From Pseudophaeomoniella oleicola (taxonomy: Eukaryota > Ascomycota > Eurotiomycetes > Phaeomoniellales > Phaeomoniellaceae): a stretch of DNA of 64,000 nucleotides. How positions within the stretch are numbered: the stretch's first letter is position 1; the number at the start of each line of letters is the position of its first letter. The stretch lies in contig QWDQ01000078.1 in NCBI GenBank assembly GCA_003868215.1, positions 1-64,000 on the forward strand, given 5' to 3'. A program made the position numbers and the translations under genes. Below, one piece after another: positions 10,663 through 21,481 of this stretch. The notes beneath the pieces are model-generated. The model made no database searches and was not told the origin of the DNA. It was given only the letters and a program-made list of their open reading frames with translations.

Positions 10663-12538
10663 GATTTTCTGACAACGGTGGATGAGACTATGGTTCTAGA
10701 CGAAGAACCTAAAAGAGAGCGTAGAAGGATAAGACGATGGTATGTAACGGACGAATCTCAAGAGACAAGGAACAATGTGAAAGGTTATGTGCGGTGTGTG
10801 AAGATTCTTTGAAGCATCTCAAAACCTGAGGAAAGACGGGAAGAAGGGCATATAAGCATCACAAGGCATGACTATTTTGTCTTTGCCGTGAAACAGTAAG
10901 GATGACACATTCTCCGCAACGAAAGGAGACGTTTCCAAAGCATATTCCGTTCCGGTAGGACCGAACGAGCTTGGTATACTCAGACCATGACGACTTTGTC
11001 CAACCATCGAATCTACCGTGATGCAAGAAAAACAGCCAGGCATGACACCACTTGCATATTCACATTTGGATCTACCAGTCAGATATCACGATCACAATAT
11101 AATCTCATCTCTTCGAAACAGGCGGAGATTGCTGTAATACAACCAAGGCACCCGTAGCAAAGAGCAAGGAAGAAGCGGTATATCAAGCCGGGGTCAAGTC
11201 CATTTTCCTCCCTCCTCAGTCAAACATCCCGACCATACCGAGCTGGCCCCTGACCACATCAGATAGAGAAAGCCCTTGACCGACTCTTCCCTCCACACCT
11301 TCCCCCACTACACACACCACTTGTATCTATCTACCCCAGACCTCGATCCTAGCGCCAGGAATCAGCCAGGTTCTAGCGACCTTCAAACCTCAAGGCGGTG
11401 GCGAATATAATTAACAACTTGCACGTGTCAGGCATGCTTCATCGGAAGGAAACGACAAACTCAATGTGCCCAAATTCCAGCATCACGCAGCCATTTTTCC
11501 CACCGCTTAGCCCCTGTTCTCTTGAAGCAAACACGAGACCTCGGAGATCCAAGGTAGTACATTTCGCCTCGGTGACACAGGAATCCTGGAGCAGGATTTT
11601 CGAGATATGCGTCTGAAAATATGATATGAGAACTGAACGGTAGGGAAGAGGAAGGTAGATCCTTGTCACGGCCATACCTAGACTCGGATGCAGATCTAGA
11701 TCCTATGCCAGATCCTCAAAAAGATCCAACGCATGATACCCCTTCTCATCTCGACATCATCTCTGCAGACCGAATACTCCCACCATTCCCATTCCTGTTG
11801 CTTTGATTTCCTTCTCACTTCCCTGTCTACCTTCCTCCTATGCACCTGCCCAACTAGGCACATCCATTTCTCTATCTCTACAATCCCAGCAACAAACAGA
11901 GAACATTGGCCCAGAAAAGATGGTCTATCATTTCATCATTTCCTCTACTCTTCCATCCTCCATTCCTTTCTCTTTTCCACCGTGATATGATGAGATGAGA
12001 TTTGTTTCACTACACCTTGTGCCATTCATAGCCATAGCGATACTAACTCACGATTCGTGCCCCATATCTACTCTCACTCTTGCTTGAATCCAAATTTCAG
12101 GTATTTGGCTCATCTAGTAACTCGTGAAAAACCCTACCTACTCAGGTACCTACCTACGTAGCCACTTGTTAATAATTCCCATGACTTCCACTCCTACTCT
12201 ATTCTAATCCTCTTATTAGAGCGTGACAAACATGTTATCCAATCATTAAAAAGAATAGAAGCTGATTTTATCATGATCTCTACCTATATACAACTTCATC
12301 CTCTAAATTTCGCTATCAGGTACCCAAAAAGTTCTGCAGAGGGCTCATTTTGTCACCCTCGAAGTTGTCACCACGTCAAAAGAGCCATGACAGACACCAA
12401 ATCCGTTTTTTCATATTGCAAAATCAAGCTATCAACAACAATCAGGGAGGACAAATCTGTATATATATATATATATAACTAACAACAAATGAAGCCAAAG
12501 GATAGAAAAAGACCACAGGACTTGACTTTACTCGCGTA
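10663..12538. other. Intergenic region; short ORF and (AT) microsatellite
   Basis: A 74-codon ATG frame (11043-10819, -) lies upstream of the WW-like gene. It is unrecognised and could be an upstream ORF or chance. From 11200 to 12000 the plus strand is strongly pyrimidine-rich. TACCTA/GGTACC words occur at 12133-12160, and an (AT) tract lies at about 12460-12477. No RNA gene is seen. Confidence 0.4.
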
Positions 12539-13656
12539 TCACCAAGGTGGGCGATATGGAGGAGGCCGCCACCGATAGGGTAGTTGCAACTGTTGCCCGG
12601 CGCTGGTGCTGTTGTAGATGTTTAGTACAAGTCCTTCCCTATAGTAATCGAATAGATGGAAACAAGGCTTACAACGGATAGGAGTAATTGGCATTGTATG
12701 GAGGGGTTGTTGCTACTGTTACGTTTGGAATAGGCTGCGAATACCCCAGAGGAGGAGGATGATGATAGTAATGCTGAATACCATCACATGGCACTTGGGG
12801 GAATGGTGGTGGTAGTGATCTGCTGCTGCCTTGAAACTCAAAAGGAGGAGGTCGTGCGATAGGAGTTGTGTTCATGCTGGAGCCATACGACGGAACACCT
12901 TGGAAAAACTGTGGAGGTCGTTGTTCTGACATAGACGTTGCGTTCAGGCTCGGCACCGCCGACGGTATACCTGCGATGACCCGTTCAGGTGGAACCGAGG
13001 TGGATGGGGGCATACCCTGGAACCAATCGCCGATGAACCTCGCTTTCGAATTGCGAGCCCTAAGTATGTCCAATTCCTTCTCATACTCCTTTCTCGCATT
13101 CTGACGGTGGCGAGACTGGAGTCTTCGAGCAGATTTGGCCACTCTTGACGCGGGTCTCGAGGGTATTGCATGGTAGCGCTCATCATCAGGGTTCCACGGC
13201 GATATGGGCGTATCGAGCGATGATTCGGGGATGAGCCTACGTGCTGGCCGAGGCTTCAGAGTTCGAAACATGGTCGACTTTGACTCCAGTCGGGATCTGC
13301 TCCGTTTTGATGGCTGTCTTGTAGATGTCTTCGCATTTGCGGATGAGCCAACCTCTGGTACAGTCGTTGATAGTCCACCCTGACCCGATGTTAGTTTCTC
13401 ATTCCAATGCGAGAAGAAAAAGTGTCATTACCACGACCGTATTGTTGCCAGAAGCTGAGCGCCTCGCCCTGGTACCCTCCGACTGAAGGGTGCTCTGCTC
13501 CTGAACATTGTTCTCATATGACTCGAGAAATGGTTGCTCATCATTCATCAGGCATACATTGACACCAGTGTCCTTGTCCTTGGATCGCTGGTCATCCTCA
13601 ACCTTGCCATCTTCACAATCGAAGAAGTTGGGATTTCTGTACATGTTTCTATCCAT
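12539..13656 (-). CDS. Hypothetical Pro/Arg/Ser-rich protein
   Basis: Exons 13656-13432, 13379-12673 and 12608-12539 give 333 aa. The introns (52 and 64 nt) have good borders and CTAAC/CTAAA branch sites. Without the last splice the frame would stop two codons later; the spliced form ends YRWRPPPYRPPW. The protein has a basic middle (RVAKSARRLQSRHRQNARKE) and a Pro/Phe-rich end with an imperfect repeat in which VPS, a Ser/Asn/Thr stretch, PP and FQG recur twice. No known domain. Probably a disordered nuclear or scaffold protein, but the function is unknown. Confidence 0.6.
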
Positions 13657-15245
13657 AGCGACCTAAATTCTGCAATCGTGACAGATTGCAGTCGCTATAG
13701 CTGGTTCGTTTCAGCTCCGGCTGTACAGATCTCCTGGCGTTTGATATTGGGAGGAAGGATGTTTCAGTAGATCTGGATCTCGATTAGCGCCACACAATCT
13801 CTGATCCTAGACAGCACATCAAAGCTTACTTCAATCAACATCGATGTATTTCACAACGAAGGCGTAGTAACGATCTCAGCATAAGAAGTCGAGCATCGCG
13901 CAAAGAAGAGAAGGTAATGTAACCTTTCTGATCTCGGCGGGTAGTGGTTCCTACCTACAGAGGCGCCTTGTATCATCCTACAGCGAGCAGCTGACCACAC
14001 CAAGAAACGGTGACTGCACTGCATGGAGAATGCATGAGAACCCCTATATGACGAGTGCCCACAGCCCATTGCAAGGATGATCTGCAACTCCTGTAGGTCA
14101 TCACCTTAGCAAGTTCAATATGTATATATAATTATAATTAGCCGTCTCAGGCTGCTGGGGGGACCAATGATTGTAGACCCCAATGGCAACGTTTGACAGG
14201 CTGGTGTAGTGGGATTGGTCGACGATCGTTCGCGGTGAGATGTCTGTGCTGACTCTTGAGATTCGAATGGGGACTTAACATGCGTGATTGACGTGGTTAG
14301 GTAGACTGCCATTCAGAGAAAACAAAGACACAACTTTTATCATGTAGGTGGCTTGAAGCAAGCTTTCACTTAACAAGGAACCGACGAGGACGCACATTGA
14401 TTAGAGATGATATGGTGGTACCAAACACATCAGCCAACGAATGGCATTTGCGAGAGATGGTCACCGGTTGTAAACAAGCAACAGACCACAAAGGGGCGCA
14501 GATTTTGCTGTAAAACATAGATACTCATGGACATCAAACAAGGATGGACTGTACAACAGTAAGCTGAAGATGTCGACAGCATTGCTGTTTGCATGGAGTA
14601 GCATATCCACATTCGCGAGCAAATTGAATACCCTGTGTACGTCCTTGGTCTGAGCAGTAATTCGTTCTTTGTGACAGCATCGTGAAAGACAGGGGAATTG
14701 CCATCCACCAAAGCGCCAGTTGAGGACAAACAGTCCCCGATTGTTTCAGAAGGCGGCTTTGCGAAACGGCGTACATACTGTGTCTGCTTTAACTGGGTTC
14801 CGGCTGCTGCCAGCAGATTACTTCCTCAGAGTCTTTCTGTACAACGGCTAGGCTTTGAAACTCGCCGATTGCAGAACTTCAGCTTTCTACCCATCGTCAC
14901 GACCGGTTTCACACCCCCACGCCAGCAAATCTTGCACAGATCACGAAGAACCTCGCCAAGCATCCCATAAGAGACTCGCGCCTTCGTGTAACGCCAAAGA
15001 GGATCTGGTCAGGCGACGCTGAAATTGCTGCAGAGAAGAGATACTCGCCGCCGTTCGGAGACTGCTGCACCCACTGCCAACAGAAAGAGGCTCAAAGGTG
15101 ACATTACCGAAGTAAGCAACTAGAATAGAACGATCTCATTGCCGGCGAACTAAAGCGCATCGACCTCAGAGCGCACTTCAACAGACCAAATCTCCCAGAT
15201 AGCACGATTTCCACAAGCCCTTAGCATCGGAAGCATCGGCGGACA
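13657..15245. other. Intergenic region without a supported gene
   Basis: Several frames of 60-100 codons exist (14115-14312, 14430-14776 on -, 14698-14970 on +). They lack good starts, family resemblance or consistent splice joins. This is the shared upstream flank of the divergent genes at 13656 (-) and 15246 (+). Confidence 0.4.
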
Positions 15246-17345
15246 ATGGCGGCTCCTGGATTCAATACCTATCATGGCATGGAATTCTCCCATCAGAGAA
15301 GTGTCAGGAATGCAGGTCGTTCCAGATTTGCGACAGAGCTCATAGCAAGCGGCACGTATATCCTCGTCGAGCTGACTCATGTTTTCAAATGGCCAACACG
15401 TGAAAGAAGCGAGACATCGGACGGATCGATCTGTGACATAGATCTTGAGCGTATCTTTGCGGAGCAGAATGACACTGAGAAGCGAGTCAAAGCAATGCTG
15501 AAGCACAATGCTACGCGCGACGATCGTCGATGGTTCAATAGCCTTGGGTCGATGGGCAGATTTCGAAGACCAGTTGGAGTCGTATTGCGCAACTCTATCG
15601 AATGTAGTCTGCCCGTAGCAGACCATCAGCAGCGCTCCCTTTTCGGGTTTGGGCTGTCAAGATACAACCATTCATGCATTCCCAACACAGTGATGGTGTT
15701 CAACGAGACAGCTAGCAGGGAGAGGATACTTGTTGAACTGTTAGCTGGTCGAGACATACTCCCTGATGAGGAGATCACGATCAACTATTGCGATATGATT
15801 GATTCCTGGCAAGTACGACAAGAAAGCTTGCTGTCTCGATTCCAGTTCAGATGTCACTGTACCGCCTGCAAAGCTAGGGATTCCTTCGACGAAGAGATGT
15901 TCAGAGTAGCCAAATACTTCTATTGCCTTGCACCAGAGAGAAGTCCACTGGCGCGGAGAGCACCTTGGACCTACTTCCGTGCTGTATGCCAAATCCAAGA
16001 CGCACTTGAGCATCTGGGGTTGCGTAACTGTCTTTGGACACTGTGGGATGTTTGTGCAAAAGTCGCCGCGTACCACAACGATATGGCAAGAGCGAAGATC
16101 TTTTTCGATTTCGTATGGTATGATCCGGTCGTCTTTGAACGCGCTACGAGCCGGGTGGAGAGAACAGCGGCCCTTGAGGTGCTCTTGTCTGGAGCTGTAA
16201 CGGATCTGGGCACTTCAACACTTGAAGAGCACACTGATCTCTTGGAAGATGACGAGTTGATCGAAGCATGGTTGTGGATGACGGCCGACGAGCGAACAGT
16301 CTATCCACGTATCTGTATACTGAAGGAAGAGAGAAGAGCGGCAGCAGAAGAAGCGTTGCGACGAGACACGAATGCAGAAGATTCCAACTCAAGAGCAGAA
16401 TCAAACGTCGAAGACAACACACGTGGTCCAGCAGCAGTCTCAGAACCGTATCCACCAGTCGCACAAAGCAGAATCCTGGAGGCTTCAGCCACAGAGGTCG
16501 AGAATCGTACGGAGGATACCAATGACGTTTCCAGTATCAGAATGGAGGATGAGGTGCCGGTCCTTGAGCAGCCCTCCAGGATCACCGTCACAGCCCCGGC
16601 TGCCGAGGCGGAACGATATGACGACAATCAACAAGCGAAAGCAGAAGAACGAGAAGCGAAGAGGCAGCAACGTAGGGCAAAGAAGATGCGACACAGGCAG
16701 AACAAGGAGGCACGAGCGGCATCATCAGCTATGGTCCAGCACCCGGGAAACTATGTCGATAATGACAAGCCTGCCAACAATGCTGATGTGACCAGCGACC
16801 TCTCCCAGCTGCCTTTCCACGCCATCCAGCTGGAGGCTGGTGGTGATAGTAGCGAGTCGTCGCCTTCCAACGCTCCTTCCGTCGCTGATACTGTAACGAG
16901 AACGCTGAGAAGAGAAAAGCGACATAGGTATCGCCGAAACAAGCAACATAGAGCCGTTATGAGCGAACACGGGAACCCCAAGGAACAAAATTTGCTCGAT
17001 GTTACTAGTGACCGCGTACAGTTGTCACAAGGAGTGGTTGGAGGCGCCGATGAGCTGGACGGAGTAGGTCAACTCGCGGAAGATGACATGGAGACCGCAC
17101 ACGCTGCATGCCTTGAGAATGCTGAAGAACGATCGCAAGGACATGCGATTACAAGCGGTGACGATGTCTACAGCCAAGGCGGAGTACAGAAGTCTGACAG
17201 TAGCACGAAGTATGAAGATGAGGAGACGTCTAAGCTGGCCAATGAGCCAGATTCCGCACTCGGAACCCTGCTCCGCCAGTCCGCCGACGCTGAGCCTTAC
17301 AGATACAGAATGTTGACAGACCACCGTCTACGAGGTACGAGTTGA
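15246..17345 (+). CDS. SET-domain protein with post-SET cysteines and a long basic tail
   Basis: Single exon, 699 aa, ATG at 15246. The SET fold is recognisable by RYNHSCIPN (NHSC at 141-144), EEITINYCD (175-183) and the post-SET motif FRCHCTAC (201-208) that would bind zinc. The N-terminal pre-insert is long and a MYND finger is not seen, so it is SMYD-related only in the SET core. After about residue 370 the chain is acidic and disordered, with two copies of a basic-plus-DVTSD unit (about 470-525 and 552-593). The catalytic Asn-His and Tyr are present, so methyltransferase activity is plausible; the substrate is unknown. It is followed 240 bp later by the NOSIP-like gene in the same direction. 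Confidence 0.8.
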   Translation: MAAPGFNTYHGMEFSHQRSVRNAGRSRFATELIASGTYILVELTHVFKWPTRERSETSDGSICDIDLERIFAEQNDTEKRVKAMLKHNATRDDRRWFNSLGSMGRFRRPVGVVLRNSIECSLPVADHQQRSLFGFGLSRYNHSCIPNTVMVFNETASRERILVELLAGRDILPDEEITINYCDMIDSWQVRQESLLSRFQFRCHCTACKARDSFDEEMFRVAKYFYCLAPERSPLARRAPWTYFRAVCQIQDALEHLGLRNCLWTLWDVCAKVAAYHNDMARAKIFFDFVWYDPVVFERATSRVERTAALEVLLSGAVTDLGTSTLEEHTDLLEDDELIEAWLWMTADERTVYPRICILKEERRAAAEEALRRDTNAEDSNSRAESNVEDNTRGPAAVSEPYPPVAQSRILEASATEVENRTEDTNDVSSIRMEDEVPVLEQPSRITVTAPAAEAERYDDNQQAKAEEREAKRQQRRAKKMRHRQNKEARAASSAMVQHPGNYVDNDKPANNADVTSDLSQLPFHAIQLEAGGDSSESSPSNAPSVADTVTRTLRREKRHRYRRNKQHRAVMSEHGNPKEQNLLDVTSDRVQLSQGVVGGADELDGVGQLAEDDMETAHAACLENAEERSQGHAITSGDDVYSQGGVQKSDSSTKYEDEETSKLANEPDSALGTLLRQSADAEPYRYRMLTDHRLRGTS

Positions 17346-17584
17346 ATGATTTCTCGTCCCTTGAGCTCAAAGGCCAAGAAATAAGACGTCCTCTGCGACG
17401 TCAACGATCACTTGATAGTTTCTTCAATTGAGCAATCACTGCTTCGTCCGTGTTCTTGCTGCGATTTCCAAGGTCCCCACAATCCCCGGCAATATCGTCA
17501 CAGCTGCGCCTTTTTCTTTACTGTATCATCTTTATCACTTGGTCCATCAGACCGTAGACCAACGCGACTGAGCAAACCCTCATC

Positions 17585-18698
17585 ATGTCTCACAGCAAAC
17601 GCAATACGAGCAGACAGGACTTTACTAGCTACGAGCGTAATCTCTTGAGATCAACATGGGGTTCGCAATCGACGCGTCTCACTCGAGAATCATTTCTAGC
17701 CTTTGGTTCATGCAGACTGTGTCTCCTTCCTGCCCGAGCACCCGTCGTGGCTTGCGCGACTAAGGGAGACCTTTTCTGCCGAGAGTGCGCAGTGTCAAAT
17801 CTGCTCGCGCAGCATAAAGAGATTAAGCGACTTGAAAAAGAATGGGAGCGGGAGAAAGCAGAATTTGAGGATGCGCAGCTCCGTAGAGAGGCAGAGGCGA
17901 AAGAGCGCGAATTGAAGGAGTTTGAGAACACAATGGCAGGGTATGGAGAGAAGCGAAAGCGGGATCATGGCAACATCGAAGAGTTCGGCCGGGAGAAGAA
18001 GAGAAGAGCTTCAGGATTAGACTCTGACTCCTCGAATCGGTCTGCTTTGGACAGACCCATCGATGAGAAGGTGCGCCGTACTTTCGTGTCACATAGAATC
18101 AATACTGAGACCATATGTTTAGCCTCCAAAACCGTCTTCGCAATCATTCTGGGTTCCCGGGTTAACTCCATCCTCCGACAATGCAGCCCCCATTCCTTCC
18201 AAACCACCAAGAATGAACCCCGTATGCCCAGCTTCAAATCCCGATTCACCCCACCACTACTCGTTAAAGTCTCTAGTAGACGTACACTTTACCGAGGAGC
18301 CGGGGGAAACTGCCTCAACTTCAGCACCTACTCGAATATGTCCTGCATGTAAGAAAGCCCTGAGCAATGCGTCCAAGGCCACACTCACAAAGCCCTGCGG
18401 TCACGTTCTATGCCGGTCTTGCGTCAATCAATTCATGAAGCCAGTGGAGGGACCCGATCCACACGCCTCCAAGTCGGAGCAGGAAGAAGCCAAAATCGGT
18501 AGATTGTTGTGTTATGTCTGCGAGACGGACATTACGCCACGGCCACCGAAAGCGGGCAAGGAAGGGAAAGAGGGGAAGATGAAAGGGGAGAAGGAAAAAG
18601 TTAGGCCGGGTCTGGTTGAGATTAATACTGAGGGAACGGGGTTCGCTGCTGGGGGTAATAATGTAGCTAAGAAGGAAGGCGTTGCGTTCCAATGCTAA
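17585..18698 (+). CDS. NOSIP-like RING/U-box protein (putative E3 ubiquitin ligase)
   Basis: Exons 17585-18070 and 18123-18698 give 353 aa; the 52-nt intron joins IDEK to [13 protein letters not shown] in phase 0. The N-terminus ([17 protein letters not shown], then [21 protein letters not shown]) matches the NOSIP family split U-box/RING start, followed by a charged coiled coil ([20 protein letters not shown]). The SFWVPGLTP motif and VHFTE region are diagnostic. The second zinc-binding half is [33 protein letters not shown], and the end has GTGFAAGGN. Family members are nuclear E3 ligases linked to spliceosome and RNA processing. That role is inferred from the family. Confidence 0.88.
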
Positions 18699-18809
18699 CC
18701 TGTATGGAAGAAAATGTCTATAAAGTCGAATATCTCTATCAGTAATTTACACGTTTCTTTCTGTCGTGACTCTCTAACATCCATATAACATGCCAAAACC
18801 CGAGCGGCC

Positions 18810-20685
18810 TCACCCTGTTTTCTCTCCAGGCAGATCGCCTTTAGATTCGTCTGCGTCAGTAACGCCTTCGATCCCAACGTTCTCCGCTTCTTTAGAGTCG
18901 ATCAGGCCCCCGGCATCTGGACCTCTGAAGTTCTTCCTCCCATCCAAAACCCACGTCACAGCTGAGACCAGGCCGATAACTCCAATTGCTGCGCTGCAAT
19001 AGTTCATGTTGTCTTTGTCCACCGGTGCCACACTTGGGAAGTTGAAAGTTATTGCGGCAAACAACAGGAACACGAGACCAATGGCGTTGTACCATATCCC
19101 CCATTTTCCTAGATGGTAAGGACCGGTAAGCTCTTTGGCGTGTCCGGTGTATCGGGCCAGAACGCGAACGAATAACGGCATGGCATATGAGAGGTAGAAC
19201 CCCTCAGTCGCAATGGAGATGACAGTTTCGAACCCGGTGTAAGTCCCAAAGTATATCGAATTCAAGGCCATTTGGATGACCATGCACAACAACACGGCAT
19301 ACACCGGCACGTGCCTCTTCTTATCAACCTTCGAAAAGACCGAGCTCAGCGGCAATCCTCTGTCTCTCGCGAAAGCCCAAAGCACCCGGGATCCTTCCGC
19401 CATCAGGCTGTTCGCACAGACAAGGACGATGATGGTGATCATGGAGGAAAGGACGGTAGCACCTGCAACGGACCCTGTGCTATCGTAGAGGATCTGGATC
19501 AGAGGTACTCCGGTGGATGAGTTGGCAGTAGCGTCCAGATCCCCGATACAGAAGAATGCGCTGATGAGGAAGATGAAACCGGTGACAGCACCGAGGTATA
19601 CAGACCATATAATGGCCTTCGGCGCTTCTTTTCTAGCATTATTCATCTCCTCTACAAGATGCGCTGGTGTGTCGTAACAGCACATCCCAAAGAAGGACTG
19701 TAGAAGCCCTATAATCGTGCACATTGCTGGATTGAATCCTGTATCGTTTTGAAAGTCCTGGTTTTGAAGCGTGTTAATTTATGAGACATATCAAAGGCAA
19801 CATGGCCCCACATGGCGACGACCGGAGCAACCGGGGGTAGCCAGTAGCGACGAGGGCAGTAGAACTTGTGCACATACCTTGAAGACAAAACTTGCCGGCT
19901 GCTTGTGATCATTCGCCGCCAGTATTGTGATGACCACGACAAAAAAGCTCAGAATGTTCCAGCACAAAATCACCTTACTGATCCGATTCAACAGATGCGG
20001 ACCGAAGATGTTGATAGCGCCTGCAACGAACGTCATCAGGTAAGTCACCAACACTGTATGCCACCTCTCGATAGTGTATCCCGGATTGACCAGATTCGCC
20101 ATTCCGAGGACGAAGTTGGATCCAATGAAGTTGTTCACAGCACCCATGCTCACGACCCCTGTGATCATGAACCAACCTGTCACCCAGCTGAGACCTCTCG
20201 CGTACTTTGGTGGAGCGAGAACGGCAACCCATGAATACTGCCCGCCAGCGACCGGATAGGCGGAACACATTTCGGCGAAAGAATAGGCGACACAGAGCGT
20301 TACAAGGCAGACAGCAATCCAAGAGTAAACCATAACGGGCGGGCCGCCGGATTCGATGCCCACGGTGAGAACACCACCAAGAGCAGTCCAGCAGGTGACA
20401 ATTGAGAAAGAGAAGCCAATCATGCCGAGAAGACCGAAACTACGTTTGAGCTCTGCAGGGAACAAGTGACAGTGTCAGCGGCAGAGTTCACAGGAGACAT
20501 TTTTTATAATGCTGTTCATAGCAAGAACCTCTTGTAGGAAACCGCTAAGAAAGGGTATGATTCTGACCTTGCTCGTAACCCAGATTCCCGAGAGCGGCAT
20601 CTTCAGAAACATCATTATCAAAAGTTCCCTTGGGTAACGTCTTCGAGACCACCGAAGAGTTTCGGATTGTCGCGTCCGCAGCCAT
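18810..20685 (-). CDS. APC-superfamily permease (amino acid / GABA / choline type)
   Basis: Exons 20685-20568, 20452-19878 and 19757-18810 give 546 aa. The 115- and 120-nt introns join GYEQ to ELKRSFGLLGMIGFSFS and FVFK to DFQNDTGFN. About twelve membrane segments are visible. Typical fungal AAT/choline-permease landmarks are SFSIVTCWTALGG near TM1, YPVAGGQYSWVA, CYDTPAHLVEEM, and ANSLMAEGSRVLWAFARDRG. It imports amino acids, GABA or choline at the plasma membrane; the exact substrate cannot be read from sequence. The N-terminal tail is cytoplasmic with Ser/Lys residues. It ends 111 bp from the convergent NOSIP-like gene. Confidence 0.88.
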
Positions 20686-21481
20686 GGTTGTCAACGTGTT
20701 CAGTAAGCCCCAAATGCAACCGTAAGACAACGATACCAAGTATTAAACAAGAAAGCTGAAATCTAGACAAACGAAGAAGAATAATGAAATAATGGCAGAT
20801 ATGGGGTATCTCGCTGACTCCTTCCTTGATCTTTTCCTCGATGCTAAGGATGACTACGAGATTGCCCAAGGAGAAACATCGGTTTCCTCTACCTCAACCG
20901 GGATCCGTTATCGCTGACCTACTTCATTTCGTTCACTGGTATGATCTTGTAGATAACAAACGATGCATTGGATGATTTCTTGGTGTCAAGCAATGCAAGC
21001 CACCGCCAGTAACGCGCTGTTCTCTTTGGCTGGAGATATGCGACGAGATAAACTTCGCGCAGGCGGAGCTCCACGACGGAAATACTAAATATTTTCTTCC
21101 CAATTTCAACGACGATAATTAATTACAGTGTAAGCCGTCGCGGACCGTTTCTTTAATTGAACGATTGAACCAAGGACAAGTCGACAATATCCTTTCCGGA
21201 TCCTGAACGGACCACATCCGGCTGAACTCGTATTACGTGGTAATGGACATGTCCTGTAGGTCAACTCCGATAGATACATAGGGTAATGTTTCCACTGTTG
21301 CGATCCTGTTGCCCAAATTTCTTTGGATAGCCAGCCTCTGTTTCGTGGTCAATTGACTCCAAATAGTAAAGACCGTTTCGTTAAATTTGGTAAACTGCAA
21401 TACACCACCTCATACTGTTACATTGTCTCAAACCCTTCATTTCTGAACGACGCCGTACCCGGGTAGCAGACCTACTACCAC
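20686..21481. other. Intergenic region (permease promoter)
   Basis: Upstream flank of the permease and downstream flank of the fusion gene, both on the minus strand. It contains a TAATTACAGT decamer at 21120-21129. No ORF or RNA gene is seen. Confidence 0.5.

Noticed and set aside
14430-14970. Small ORFs on both strands
   Set aside because: No good ATG, no conserved motif and no splice partners.
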